A stretch of 64,000 bases of DNA from Pseudoflavonifractor_A sp022772585 (GCF_052065415.1 NZ_JBQHUB010000003.1:1-64000), one strand, 5' to 3'; positions 17,850 through 26,687 are shown, counted from the first letter of the stretch. A program made the numbers and translations. Notes: generated by a model from the sequence alone, not told the origin.

Positions 17850-18712
17850 AAACTGACAATGCCATTGAGATCTCCCATCTCACCAAGGATTACGGCTCCT
17901 TCCGGCTGGATGACGTATCCCTCGCCGTGCCGGGAGGCACCATCCTGGGCCTGATCGGGGAGAACGGAGCGGGAAAGACCACCATCATCAAGTGCATCCT
18001 GAACCTGATCCGCACGGACGGCGGCCAGATCAAGGTATTTGGGCTGGACCACGCGGCAGACGAGCGGGCGGTAAAGGAGCTGGTGGGCGTGGTGCTGGAC
18101 GAGTGTCCCTTCCATCCCATGCTCACCGCCGGACAGGTGGGCGATATCCTGTCGGGGATATATGCCTCCTGGGACGGGAAACTCTTCCGGAGCTATCTGG
18201 AAAAATTCGAGCTGCCCGGAAAAAAGACAATAAAGGAGTACTCCCGGGGCATGAAGATGAAGCTCTCCATCGCCGCAGCCCTGGCCCACCGGCCCCGGCT
18301 GCTGCTGCTGGACGAGGCCACCAGCGGCCTGGACCCGGTGGTGCGGGACGCCATCCTGGACGAGTTTCTGAACTTCATCTCCGATGAGGAGCACGCTATC
18401 CTGCTCTCCAGCCACATCACGTCGGACCTGGAGAAGGCGGCCGACTACGTGGCCTACCTGCACCACGGAAAGCTGGTGCTCCAGGGGGCCAAGGACGAGC
18501 TGCTGGCCGACCACGGCCGCCTGGCCTGCACCCGGCAGGAGCTGGAGCGGGTGGACCCGGCCTTCGTTGTGGGCGTGCGGTCCAGTCAGTACCGGTGCGA
18601 GGCCCTGATCCGCAGCCGCCGGGACTTCCGCCGCCTTTACCCGGAGCTGACGGTGGACCCGGCGGATCTGGAGGATATCATGGTGTTTACCACAAGGGGG
18701 GAACAGGTATGA
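17846..18712 (+). CDS. ABC transporter ATP-binding protein (exporter type)
   Basis: A 288-residue ATPase of the antibiotic / YtrB exporter class. Walker A GENGAGKTTIIKC is near residue 38; the signature is KEYSRGMKMKLSIAAALA and Walker B RLLLLDEATSGLD. A C-terminal extension of about 80 residues follows the switch region (LLSSHITSDLEKAAD). Its start overlaps the GntR stop (ATGA) and its stop overlaps the permease start, so the three genes form one translationally coupled unit. Confidence 0.95.
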   Translation: MKTDNAIEISHLTKDYGSFRLDDVSLAVPGGTILGLIGENGAGKTTIIKCILNLIRTDGGQIKVFGLDHAADERAVKELVGVVLDECPFHPMLTAGQVGDILSGIYASWDGKLFRSYLEKFELPGKKTIKEYSRGMKMKLSIAAALAHRPRLLLLDEATSGLDPVVRDAILDEFLNFISDEEHAILLSSHITSDLEKAADYVAYLHHGKLVLQGAKDELLADHGRLACTRQELERVDPAFVVGVRSSQYRCEALIRSRRDFRRLYPELTVDPADLEDIMVFTTRGEQV

Positions 18713-19344
18713 ACGGCCTGCTGAAAAAGGAATTCTTCGTGCTGCGCAAACAGCTGCGCACCTGGACGATGCTCTTCGTGCTCTACGCGGCCATTGCGGT
18801 CACCGGCGTGTGGGGGCCCTATATCCTGACCACTCTGGTGACGGTGATGACTCTGATGACCCCTCTGTCCGCCTTTGGTTATGACCAGTCCACCGGATGG
18901 GAGACCTTTGTGGCTACCCTGCCCGGCGGGCGGGAGAAGGCGGTGGGCGCCCGCTACCTGTTCTGTCTGCTGGTGGACCTGGCTGCGGCAGCGCTGGCCC
19001 TGGGGCTGACCCTGCTGCTGGGCCTGCTGGGGTTTGCGGACGTAGCGCTGGACGAGGCGGCGGCCAGCACGCTCTCCTGCGCCGCCGTGGCGCTGCTGAT
19101 GATCGCGGTGGCGCTGCCCCTGTGCTACAAGCTGGGGGTGGAAAAGGCCAGAGTGGTGTATATGGCGGTCTTTCTGGCGGCTTTCGGCGGAGGCCTGGCC
19201 CTGGTGAATCTGCTCTCCGGCCGCATCGCCCTGCCGGCGTGGCTGGGCTATGCCCTGCTGGCCGCCGTTGTGCCGGTGCTGGCGGTTGTGATGTACCTGT
19301 CCTACCGGACGTCGGTCTCCATCCTGCGGGAAAAAGAGTACTGA
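18709..19344 (+). CDS. ABC-2 family exporter permease
   Basis: A 211-residue membrane protein with about six hydrophobic segments, matching the ABC2_membrane_5 style: a short cytoplasmic start (MNGLLKKEFFVLRKQLRTW), then FGYDQSTGWETFVATLPGGREKAVGARYLF, the cytoplasmic loop typical of this family. It forms the channel for the ATPase encoded upstream. The start codon overlaps the upstream stop by four bases. Substrate unknown. Confidence 0.9.
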   Translation: MNGLLKKEFFVLRKQLRTWTMLFVLYAAIAVTGVWGPYILTTLVTVMTLMTPLSAFGYDQSTGWETFVATLPGGREKAVGARYLFCLLVDLAAAALALGLTLLLGLLGFADVALDEAAASTLSCAAVALLMIAVALPLCYKLGVEKARVVYMAVFLAAFGGGLALVNLLSGRIALPAWLGYALLAAVVPVLAVVMYLSYRTSVSILREKEY

Positions 19345-19439
19345 GATGCCCCTTGTTCCCGGCGAAGGTTCGTGCTAAACTGGAAAAAACGAGCCTGCGG
19401 CATTGGTTTTCCGCCGCCGGGCGGGGAGGAGTGAGGGAT

Positions 19440-19817
19440 ATGACGGAGGTATCCGCGGGGATCATCCGGGACCGGCTGGGCCGGGTGCTCATCTGCCGGC
19501 GGAAGGAGGGGAGCAACGCCCACCTGTGGGAGTTCCCCGGCGGCAAGCGGGAGCCGGGGGAGGACGCCGCCGCCTGCCTCATCCGGGAGTGCCGGGAGGA
19601 GTTGGGCGTGGAGCTGGAGACCGGCGATGTGCTGGCCAGGTACGTCCAGGCCGGGCCGGAGCGGGTGCTGTCCTTCACCTTTCTCAGCGCCCGCATCGTA
19701 TGGGGAAAGCCCGTCCTCCGGGTCCATGAGGCCATGGAGTGGGTCTTTCCCGCCGATCTGAAATACTATCCCTTCTGTGAGGCGGACGCGGCCATCCTGG
19801 GCCGTCTCACAGACTGA
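19440..19817 (+). CDS. Nudix hydrolase (MutT-like, 8-oxo-dGTP type)
   Basis: A 125-residue Nudix enzyme. The Nudix box is complete (GGKREPGEDAAA then CLIRECREELGV), with the RE..EE metal ligands. The N-terminus VSAGIIRDRLGRVLICRRKE and the C-terminal WVFPADLKYYPFCEAD resemble MutT / CTP pyrophosphohydrolase proteins. It probably clears oxidised or non-canonical nucleotides. GGGGAGGAG lies upstream of the ATG. It starts 95 bp after the exporter permease and could be transcribed with it. Confidence 0.92.
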   Translation: MTEVSAGIIRDRLGRVLICRRKEGSNAHLWEFPGGKREPGEDAAACLIRECREELGVELETGDVLARYVQAGPERVLSFTFLSARIVWGKPVLRVHEAMEWVFPADLKYYPFCEADAAILGRLTD

Positions 19818-19828
19818 ACCGAAATTCA

Positions 19829-19866
19829 GCAGGCCCCGCGCCCTCCGGCGCGGGGCCTGCTGCTGC
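19829..19866. terminator. Hairpin between the convergent Nudix and MATE genes
   Basis: Perfect 14-bp stem GCAGGCCCCGCGCC / GGCGCGGGGCCTGC with a CTCC loop. No clear T-run on either side, so intrinsic termination is uncertain. Confidence 0.5.
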
Positions 19867-19945
19867 ACGATATCCGGTTGCGGGAGCGGTGGGGCTTTTG
19901 GGCCCTGCCGCTCCCATTTGATTTGCGGCGCGGCGTAGCGTGGGC

Positions 19946-21316
19946 CTATGCGGCCATATGTTCCGACGCGATACGCTTCATGGGTTTGATGAGAAACAGG
20001 CAGAGCAGGATGGTCAGCACATCGGCGGCGGGCTGGGAAAGATAGATGCCGGTGACGCCCAGCAGCTTGGGCAGGATCAGAATAAACGGCACATAGAACA
20101 GTCCCTGGCGGATCAGGGAGAGGAAGAGCCCCATTTGGGACGAACCGATGGTCTGGAAGGTGATGGTCATCATATAGCACAGGCCGAAGGCGGGGAACAG
20201 GATGACCTGGGAGAAGAGCAGCCTGGCGCCATAGTCTACGATAATAGGGTTGCGGTTAAAGAGCATGATGAGGGGGTGGGATAGGACGATATAGGCGGCG
20301 GCCACTACTGCTGCCAGCGCCAGGGAACCCTTCAGGGCAAAGCGGACAGAGTCATGGAACCGCTTCTCGTTTTTGGCGCCGAAGGCATAGGAGGCCACGG
20401 GCTGATAGCCCTGCATGAAGCCCATGATGACGTAGCTGCCGATGAGAATCAGACGCTGCACCACGCCGTAGGCGGCCATCAGCTCGGTGGAATCGGCCAT
20501 GGGCTTGATAGCCATGTTGGTCAGAGCGCTGGCCAGAGCCAGGCAGATCTGAATGATGGCGGTGGGTATGCCGATAAGGGCCACGGTCCTGATGAGCTTC
20601 CAGCTGGGCTTGAAGGCCTTCAGACGGAGCTTGATGATGGACTTGCCGCTGAGGTAGAAGCCCGCCATGATGAAGAAGGTGACGAACTGGGACACGGTGG
20701 TGGCCAGGGAAGCGCCGGCCACCTTCATGCCGAAGCCCCAGTCGAACATGAAGATAGGGTCCAGGATGATATTCAGCGCCGCGCCGGTAATGACGGCAAC
20801 AGAGGTGATCTTCACGGAGGACTCCGCACGGGCGGCGCAGTTCATGCTCTGGGCGGGCAGATTAGCCAGGGCTGCGATAAACATCCAGAAGGCGTAGTCC
20901 TTGGTCTGGCCAATGGTGACGTCATCAGCACCGAAGGTACGCATGACGGGGTCGAGGAAAATAAGGCCGAACACGCAGAGGAATATGCCGATGATGGTGG
21001 ACACGCCGATGATGGTGGTGACGGTGCGGCTGGCCCCCTCCTTGTCCTCGCTGCCCAGCTGACGGCCGGCCAGAACGGCGGCTCCGGCGGCGAAGATGTT
21101 CTCAATGGAGACCATAATAAGCAGCAGGGGAACGGTGACGCCCACGGCGGCCAGAGCCACATCGTCCTTTAACATACCGATATAGGCGGTGTCCACGATG
21201 TTGTAGACCGCTTTGGCCAGCAGGGCCAGGGTGGCGGGGATGGCCAGATTTACGATGGCTTTCGATGGTTTTACCGTGGAGAGCAGGGACTCTCTTGAAG
21301 ACGGATTATTCTGCAT
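19946..21316 (-). CDS. MATE-family multidrug efflux transporter
   Basis: A 456-residue, 12-helix membrane protein of two MatE halves. The N-terminal half starts AIVNLAIPATLALLAKAVYNIVDTAYIG; the second carries GFMQGYQPVASYAFGAKNEKR, the conserved MATE loop. It exports cationic drugs using a Na+ or H+ gradient. I place the start at 21316, the ATG behind GGTGAG, which overlaps the TetR gene end by 11 bp. It is cotranscribed with, and presumably repressed by, that TetR protein. Confidence 0.95.
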   Translation of the reverse strand: MQNNPSSRESLLSTVKPSKAIVNLAIPATLALLAKAVYNIVDTAYIGMLKDDVALAAVGVTVPLLLIMVSIENIFAAGAAVLAGRQLGSEDKEGASRTVTTIIGVSTIIGIFLCVFGLIFLDPVMRTFGADDVTIGQTKDYAFWMFIAALANLPAQSMNCAARAESSVKITSVAVITGAALNIILDPIFMFDWGFGMKVAGASLATTVSQFVTFFIMAGFYLSGKSIIKLRLKAFKPSWKLIRTVALIGIPTAIIQICLALASALTNMAIKPMADSTELMAAYGVVQRLILIGSYVIMGFMQGYQPVASYAFGAKNEKRFHDSVRFALKGSLALAAVVAAAYIVLSHPLIMLFNRNPIIVDYGARLLFSQVILFPAFGLCYMMTITFQTIGSSQMGLFLSLIRQGLFYVPFILILPKLLGVTGIYLSQPAADVLTILLCLFLIKPMKRIASEHMAA

Positions 21317-21938
21317 GTTTCTCACCAAATACACCGTAGAGCAGGACGTCCAGCTGACGGTGACACCTTTCTTCATGTTCCCGGAGAAGGTCGCTCATGG
21401 AGCGCTCTCCGCAAAGATCTGCCTTGAAATGCAGGTTGAAATAGTCCATATACAGCCTGAAATCTTCCACCACCGTGCTGACGGTGAGGCCTTTTCTCAG
21501 CGGTTCGCTTTTCAGCAGATCGGTCAGCACGGAAATATTCAGTGCGTCAAAGGCCTGGCGGCACTGCGCGATCTCCTCCCGCAGTGCTGCCGGGGGACGG
21601 AACGCGGCATCGGCAAAAAGGGCCAGGTACAGCGGGTGCCCGGCAAAAAAACGGAGCCTGGCGTCAAAGTAGCCCTGCAGCCGTGCCTGGGCAGAGCCGG
21701 CCAGCGACCCGGCTGCGTTTTGCAGATACGCGGTGAAGGCGTCAAAGCAGTGCCCGACGCACAGGAGATACAATTCATCCTTATCTTTAAAATAGTGATA
21801 AATGATCCCCTTTGAGATCCCCTTTTCCGCGCAGACGGTGTTCAGAGAGGCACCGTCATAGCCGTTGCGGGAGAATTCCTCCATCGCGGCATCCAGAATG
21901 CGCTGTCTGGACAGAGCATTTTTTTCTTCCCGTTTCAT
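21306..21938 (-). CDS. TetR-family transcriptional regulator
   Basis: A 210-residue repressor. The DNA-binding domain is residues 5-50 (RQRILDAAMEEFSRNGYDG, then KGISKGIIYHYFKDKDELY). The C-terminal ligand and dimer domain is all helical. I chose the ATG at 21938, eight bases after GGAGG. It is the first gene of a two-gene operon with the MATE pump and controls itself through the dyad at 21960-22006. The inducer is likely a pump substrate, which is inference from family and context. Confidence 0.93.
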   Translation of the reverse strand: MKREEKNALSRQRILDAAMEEFSRNGYDGASLNTVCAEKGISKGIIYHYFKDKDELYLLCVGHCFDAFTAYLQNAAGSLAGSAQARLQGYFDARLRFFAGHPLYLALFADAAFRPPAALREEIAQCRQAFDALNISVLTDLLKSEPLRKGLTVSTVVEDFRLYMDYFNLHFKADLCGERSMSDLLREHEERCHRQLDVLLYGVFGEKHAE

Positions 21939-21959
21939 AAAAGACCTCCAAATAAAAAA

Positions 21960-22008
21960 GACCATCCGGTCTGTTTCGGATTATAGCACAAACAGACCGG
22001 GTGGTCAA
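21960..22008 (-). promoter_or_regulatory. Promoter-operator of the TetR-MATE operon
   Basis: The minus strand has TTGACC (22003-22008), 17-bp spacer and TATAAT (21980-21985). A 17-bp inverted repeat (arms 21960-21976 and 21990-22006, one mismatch, core CCGGTCTGTTT) flanks the -10 box, with the upstream arm overlapping the -35. The geometry fits a TetR operator that blocks polymerase directly. Confidence 0.85.
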
Positions 22009-22145
22009 TTATTTTTCGGCCTGTTTCTGGTGCCGCTGGATTTTCAAAAAGGACCATGGAAAAGCGAAGAGCGGTCGTTCTTCACAATTCCAATCAGGTA
22101 TTTTTGCGCAGAAGAGAGAAAATACGGCGTACTGAGTACCGATGA

Positions 22146-22174
22146 TTGAAATAGTAGTACTAATGTGGTATTAT
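22146..22174 (+). promoter_or_regulatory. Promoter of the GntR/UTRA gene with an AGTAGTAC motif
   Basis: TTGAAA (22146-22151), 17-bp spacer, TATTAT (22169-22174). The spacer holds AGTAGTACTA (22153-22162), including the palindrome TAGTACTA. The same AGTAGTAC sits in the spacer of the promoter at 25327-25355, so it is the best candidate operator for this regulator. Confidence 0.7.
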
Positions 22175-22222
22175 ATGAGCATAGTCTTATAAGGATACAA
22201 AAGGACTTATGAGGAGTATAAT

Positions 22223-22963
22223 ATGGGAAGGACGAACCTCAGTTCTTATATGGAAGTAAAACGCCGGCTGCTGGAGATCTTCCGTACCGAGCGTTTTCCG
22301 GACAACAAGCTACCCTCTGAGGAGAAGCTGGCCAAGCGGCTGGGCATCAGCCTGGTCACACTGCGGGAGGGACTGCTGATGCTGGCCCTGGAGGGCTACA
22401 TCACCAAGCGCCACGGCGTGGGCAATTTCGTCCATCCCAGTGTGCTGGACCCGGCCAACCGGCAGGACCAGGGCTTTTCCTTTGCCGATACCTTCCGCCA
22501 GAACGGCCGGGAGCCGGGGATGAAGATGCTCTACCTGGGCATGGAGCCGGCGGATGAGCATGCGGCCGGGCGGCTGAACGTCCCGCCTGGGGCCTGGCTG
22601 CAGCGGAACGAGACCCTCTACACCGCCGACGGGGAGCCCGGCGTGTTCACCATCAGCCTGCTGCCCGCCGCCATTATCAAGCGGCCCTTCCGGCCGGAGG
22701 AGAACAACTGGTACGTCCATGAGAGCATGTGGGACCACTGCGGAAGGCATCTGGCCCATTCCCTCAACGACTACCGGGCCGTCCCCGCCGGGGAAAAGGA
22801 GGCGGAGCTCTTCCGCCTGCCCGGGGGAACGCCCCTCCTCTATTGTGAGCAGCTCTTTTATGACCTGCAGGACCAGCCGGTGCTGCTCAATTATCATTAT
22901 TTTCATCCACAGAACTACGGCATGCGTATCCTGCAGAACTGGGACATCGAATCCGGCCGCTGA
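22223..22963 (+). CDS. GntR-family regulator with UTRA ligand domain
   Basis: A 246-residue HutC/YvoA-type regulator. The winged helix is N-terminal (LPSEEKLAKRLGISLVTLREGLLMLALEGYITKRHGVGNFV). The UTRA sensor domain follows from about residue 85 (SFADTFRQNGREPGMKMLYLGMEPADE) to the end (LPGGTPLLYCEQLFYD). The ATG follows TGAGGAG. It is 99 bp upstream of the molybdenum hydroxylase gene and probably controls it and the flavoprotein gene. The effector is not predictable from sequence. Confidence 0.93.
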   Translation: MGRTNLSSYMEVKRRLLEIFRTERFPDNKLPSEEKLAKRLGISLVTLREGLLMLALEGYITKRHGVGNFVHPSVLDPANRQDQGFSFADTFRQNGREPGMKMLYLGMEPADEHAAGRLNVPPGAWLQRNETLYTADGEPGVFTISLLPAAIIKRPFRPEENNWYVHESMWDHCGRHLAHSLNDYRAVPAGEKEAELFRLPGGTPLLYCEQLFYDLQDQPVLLNYHYFHPQNYGMRILQNWDIESGR

Positions 22964-23062
22964 GCCGGGAGAGCGAAAGGGGAGACGCTGGGACACGACG
23001 CCATCTCAGATACACAACAGGCCGGGGCATGTCTGTCCCCGCGCAGCAAGGAGAAGTGCGTT

Positions 23063-25306
23063 ATGAAATACATTGGAAAGCCCACGCCCACCATCGACGC
23101 TGCGGCCAAGGTTACCGGCGAGGCCAGGTATACCGACGACCTGCGTCTGCCGGGGATGCTCCACGGAAAGGTGCTCACCAGCCCCGTGGCCCACGCCCGC
23201 ATCAAATCCATCGACACCAGCCGGGCGGAGGCTCTGCCCGGCGTCCGGGCGGTCATCACTTATCAGGATTCCCCGGACGTGACCTTCAACCGCATCATGC
23301 GGTGGGCAAAAGACCCCCTGCCCGCCACCGAGCGGGTGCTGGACCGGGTGGTCCGCTTCGTGGGGGACGAGGTGGCCGCCGTGGCCGCCGACACCGAGGC
23401 CATCGCCCGGAAGGCCGCCGGCCTCATCCAGGTGGAGTATGAAGAGCTGCCCGCCGTATTTGACCCGGAGGAGGCGCTGAAAGAGGGCGCGCCTCTGGTC
23501 TATCCGGAGGGCAACCTGCTCAAGGCGCAGCGGGCCGAGTGCGGCGATGTGGACGCCGCCCTGGCAGAGAGCCCGGTGGTGGTGGAAAACCGCTTTGCCA
23601 CCGCCATGATCCACCATGGCGCCATCGAGCCCCATGTGTGCATCGGCCAGTGGCACCGGGGAGACTTTCTGGAGGTCTGGGAGCCCCAGCAGGGCGTCCA
23701 CCGGGCCCAGATCATGCTGGGCAAGATCTTCGGCCTGCCCTACACCCATATCACCCTTCACGGGGAGCTGATCGGGGGCACCTTCGGCGGCAAGGACGGC
23801 ATCCTGCTGGAGCCGCTGACCCTGCTCCTGTCCAAAAAGGCGGGGGGCCGGCCGGTGAAGATCCGCTACAGCCGCGGCGAGTCCATGGTGTCCACCTACA
23901 CCCGCCACGCCATCAAGCTCTACGGAAAGATGGGCGTGGACCGGGACGGCCGGATGACCGGCTTTGAGATCCGGTCCTTTATGAATTCCGGTCCCTACTG
24001 CGGCGGCAGCATCAACGTCCAGTCCGCTATGTGCGGCAAGATGTTCAAGGTCTATCAGACGGAGAACCAGCGCTTTGACGGCAAGGCAGCCTATACCAAT
24101 ACCCCGGTGGGAGGCGCCATGCGGGGCTTCGGCTCTCCCAAGGTGTTCTCTACGCTGGAGCTGCTGGTGAACAAGGCGGCCCGGGCGGTGGACATGGACC
24201 CGGTGGAGTTTCGTGAAAAGAATCTGGTGCGGCCCTACGGGCTGGACCGGGGGGCCAACGATACTCTGGGCAACGCCCGGGTCCACGACTGCCTGCTCCG
24301 GGGCGCCGGGCTCTTTGACTGGAAGCGGAAGTGGGCGGAGCGCAAAAGCCTGGAGGACGGGCGCTATGCCTACGGTTACGGCGTGGCCACCGCCCTCCAC
24401 GGAAACGGCGTGGCCCCCTTCGCACCTGACATCACCGTAGCGGAGCTGATGCTTCACGAGGACGGCTCGGTGCTGCTGCGCACCGGCCTCACTGACCACG
24501 GCGCGGGCACCTATACCCTGATGAAGCAGATCGTGGCCGAGACGCTGGATATCCCCTTCGACCAGATCGAACTGACCCATTCGGACACCCATACCTGTCC
24601 CTACGACATGGGCTCCGGCGCCAGCCGGAACACCTGGTCGGGCGGCGCGGCGGTGGAGACCGTCTCCCGCCAGATGGCCAACACCCTGCTGGAGGTGGCC
24701 GCCGCCATGCTGGGCTGCGGGAAAGAGGCCGTCCGGTTTGAGGACGGGCGCTATTCCACGGACGGAGATGACCGCCGGCTCACCCGGGCCGACCTGGCGT
24801 GCTACGCTTACGACAAGCAGAAGCGCAAGATCCTGGAGACCGTGTCCTACTGCTCCGACCACAACGCCGGTTCCTATGGCGCCCATTTCGCTAAAGTCCG
24901 GGTGGACAAGGAAACCGGCGAGGTGAAGGTGATGGACTATCTGGCGGTGTGCGACGTGGGCACCGCCCTCAACCCCATGCTGCTGGAGGGACAGATCGAG
25001 GGCGCCATCCTGATGGGTATGGGCATGGCCCTCTTCGAGGGCATCGAGCTGGATGATAAGGGAAAACCTGTCAACGCCAGTTTTCGGAAGTACCGGATGC
25101 CCCGCTCCACCGACGTGCCCCCCATCACCATCCGCTTTGTGGAAGCGTTTGAGCAGGGCGGCCCCTACGGCGGCAAGAGCATCGGCGAGGCCTCCATCGT
25201 CCCCGTGGTGCCCGCCATCGTGGGCGCGGTGAATGACGCCCTGGACCGGGAGCTGGAGATTCTGCCCCTGACCCCGCAGCGGGTACTGGAGGCACTAAAA
25301 AAGTAG
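23063..25306 (+). CDS. Xanthine dehydrogenase-family molybdopterin-binding subunit
   Basis: A 747-residue large subunit of a molybdenum hydroxylase. The N-terminal Ald_Xan_dh_C-type domain opens GKPTPTIDAAAKVTGEARYTDDL. Cofactor motifs are GGTFGGKDG, AMRGFGSPKVF, DHGAGTYTLMKQIVAE and GASRNTWSGG. The catalytic Glu is E709 in GGKSIGEAS. At DHGAG the family commonly has G-Q-G; the Gln that contacts the molybdenum oxo group is Ala here. No FAD or [2Fe-2S] subunit gene is adjacent, so its electron partners are elsewhere or unusual. The substrate is unknown; an N-heterocycle or aldehyde would be usual. RBS AAGGAGA. Confidence 0.92.
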   Translation: MKYIGKPTPTIDAAAKVTGEARYTDDLRLPGMLHGKVLTSPVAHARIKSIDTSRAEALPGVRAVITYQDSPDVTFNRIMRWAKDPLPATERVLDRVVRFVGDEVAAVAADTEAIARKAAGLIQVEYEELPAVFDPEEALKEGAPLVYPEGNLLKAQRAECGDVDAALAESPVVVENRFATAMIHHGAIEPHVCIGQWHRGDFLEVWEPQQGVHRAQIMLGKIFGLPYTHITLHGELIGGTFGGKDGILLEPLTLLLSKKAGGRPVKIRYSRGESMVSTYTRHAIKLYGKMGVDRDGRMTGFEIRSFMNSGPYCGGSINVQSAMCGKMFKVYQTENQRFDGKAAYTNTPVGGAMRGFGSPKVFSTLELLVNKAARAVDMDPVEFREKNLVRPYGLDRGANDTLGNARVHDCLLRGAGLFDWKRKWAERKSLEDGRYAYGYGVATALHGNGVAPFAPDITVAELMLHEDGSVLLRTGLTDHGAGTYTLMKQIVAETLDIPFDQIELTHSDTHTCPYDMGSGASRNTWSGGAAVETVSRQMANTLLEVAAAMLGCGKEAVRFEDGRYSTDGDDRRLTRADLACYAYDKQKRKILETVSYCSDHNAGSYGAHFAKVRVDKETGEVKVMDYLAVCDVGTALNPMLLEGQIEGAILMGMGMALFEGIELDDKGKPVNASFRKYRMPRSTDVPPITIRFVEAFEQGGPYGGKSIGEASIVPVVPAIVGAVNDALDRELEILPLTPQRVLEALKK

Positions 25307-25355
25307 TACAAAGCAATTAAAAACTGTTGTAAAAGTAGTACAAGAAATTTATAAT
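25301..25355 (+). promoter_or_regulatory. Promoter of the iron-sulfur flavoprotein gene with paired operator motifs
   Basis: TTGTAA (25327-25332), 17-bp spacer, TATAAT (25350-25355). The 11-mer AAGTAGTACAA occurs twice, at 25301-25311 (over the hydroxylase stop codon) and 25333-25343 (inside the spacer), 32 bp apart on the same helical face. It shares AGTAGTAC with the GntR promoter. Confidence 0.75.
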
Positions 25356-25428
25356 GAGAGTATAAAAACGCTTCCGAGGGGGACTGCGGTCCCGTCGGAA
25401 GAAGCGGGAAAAAAGGAGTGCGTGAAAG

Positions 25429-26049
25429 ATGGTAAAGATCCTCGGTATCTGCGGCAGCCCCCGGAAGAAATCGGCCTACACCGCGCTGAAGGCCGCGCTG
25501 GAGGCGGCTGAGGCCACCGGCGACGTGGAAGTGGAGCTGGTGGAGCTGCGGGGCCGCAAGCTCAATTTCTGTATCCACTGCAACCGGTGCACCAGAGAGG
25601 GCGTGACCTACTGCCCGGTCTACAAGGACGATGACATGACCGAGCTGTATGAGAAGTTCTACAACGCCGACGGCTACATCATCGCCACTCCGGTGTATGA
25701 GATGAACATCACCGCCCAGCTGGCCACCTTCTTCAACCGGTTCCGTCCCACCTGGACCATCCTGAAGGATGACCCGGACTTCTTCTCCCGGAAGGTGGGC
25801 GGCGCCATCGCCGTGGGCGGCACCCGCAACGGCGGCCAGGAGCAGGCAATCAACGGCATCCTGGGCTTCTACCACACCCAGGGCATCACCGTGTGCAACG
25901 GCGGCGTGTGCGTCTACGCCGGCGCCAGCCTGTGGAACCCCGGCGACGGCTCGGGCACCATGGATGACCCCGAGGGCATGGAGAAGGCCCGGGGCATCGG
26001 CAAAAAGGTGGCCATGCTGACCAAGCTGCTGGCTCCCAAGAAGGACTGA
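25429..26049 (+). CDS. Iron-sulfur flavoprotein (NADPH-dependent FMN reductase family)
   Basis: A 206-residue flavodoxin-like protein. The FMN phosphate loop is GICGSPRKKSAYT at residues 6-18. A cysteine motif C48-x2-C51-x2-C54-x7-C62 follows, like the [4Fe-4S] site of archaeal and clostridial Isf proteins; TPVYEMNITAQLATFFNRF is the second flavin motif. It can pass electrons between one- and two-electron carriers. Placed after the molybdenum hydroxylase gene and sharing the AGTAGTAC motif, it may be that enzyme's redox partner (inference). GGAG lies ahead of the ATG. Confidence 0.88.
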   Translation: MVKILGICGSPRKKSAYTALKAALEAAEATGDVEVELVELRGRKLNFCIHCNRCTREGVTYCPVYKDDDMTELYEKFYNADGYIIATPVYEMNITAQLATFFNRFRPTWTILKDDPDFFSRKVGGAIAVGGTRNGGQEQAINGILGFYHTQGITVCNGGVCVYAGASLWNPGDGSGTMDDPEGMEKARGIGKKVAMLTKLLAPKKD

Positions 26050-26066
26050 GCGCGGGCCCTTGTCTG

Positions 26067-26116
26067 CGAAAAAAGACCGGAAGGCGGTATTCTGCCGCCT
26101 TCCGGTCGTTTTGTAT
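26067..26116. terminator. Bidirectional terminator between flavoprotein and rhomboid genes
   Basis: A stem of about 14 bp (GACCGGAAGGCGG / CCGCCTTCCGGTC) with A-run on the left and GTTTTG on the right, serving both convergent genes. Confidence 0.85.
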
Positions 26117-26120
26117 TCAC

Positions 26121-26687
26121 TTAGCGGCCCAGCCGCTTGCCCGCGGCCATAAAACCGAAGGCGGTACCCGATGCGCCCCCCACCAGGTGCATGAAATGGG
26201 CCACGTTGTCCTGCACGAAGAGGGTGGAGTATACCTCCTGCCCCAGATAGATGATACCCACCAGGATCAGGGTCAGGGGAATGGAGCCCGCCCGCATGCC
26301 CGCCAGAGAGGAGAGCATGATGAGCATGAACACAATGCCGCTGGCTCCCAGCAGAGCCGTGTCCGGGAAGAGCAGGCACTGGAGCAGACCCGAGATGAGG
26401 GCGGTGACCAGGATGCCCGAGAGCAGCGCCCGGCTGCCGTACTTCTCCTCCATGGGAGGGCCTACCACCAGCAGCAGCACCATGTTGCCCGCGAAGTGGG
26501 CATAGCTGCTGTGGCCCAGCACATGGCCGAAAAGACGGAAGAAAAAGAGGGGGGTCAGCGGGGCGCGATAGACCGAAAAGAGGGCGGCGGTGCTGTACCC
26601 TTTGGTGAGGGCGCCCATGAGCAGCGCGCCCAGGGAGAGAAAGAAATAGGTCAGGATGACCGGGGAATTGTAATGGATCCGTCTCAT
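26121..26687 (-). CDS. Rhomboid-family intramembrane serine protease
   Basis: A 188-residue, six-helix membrane protein. The catalytic serine is S116 in LLGASGIVFMLI and the partner histidine H167 in MHLVGGASG. The early HSSYAHFAGNM supplies the conserved His and Asn of the oxyanion region. Rhomboids cut membrane proteins within the bilayer; the substrate is unknown. The start at 26687 lies behind a GGAGGTATTC-type site. Monocistronic, convergent with the flavoprotein gene. Confidence 0.93.
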   Translation of the reverse strand: MRRIHYNSPVILTYFFLSLGALLMGALTKGYSTAALFSVYRAPLTPLFFFRLFGHVLGHSSYAHFAGNMVLLLVVGPPMEEKYGSRALLSGILVTALISGLLQCLLFPDTALLGASGIVFMLIMLSSLAGMRAGSIPLTLILVGIIYLGQEVYSTLFVQDNVAHFMHLVGGASGTAFGFMAAGKRLGR

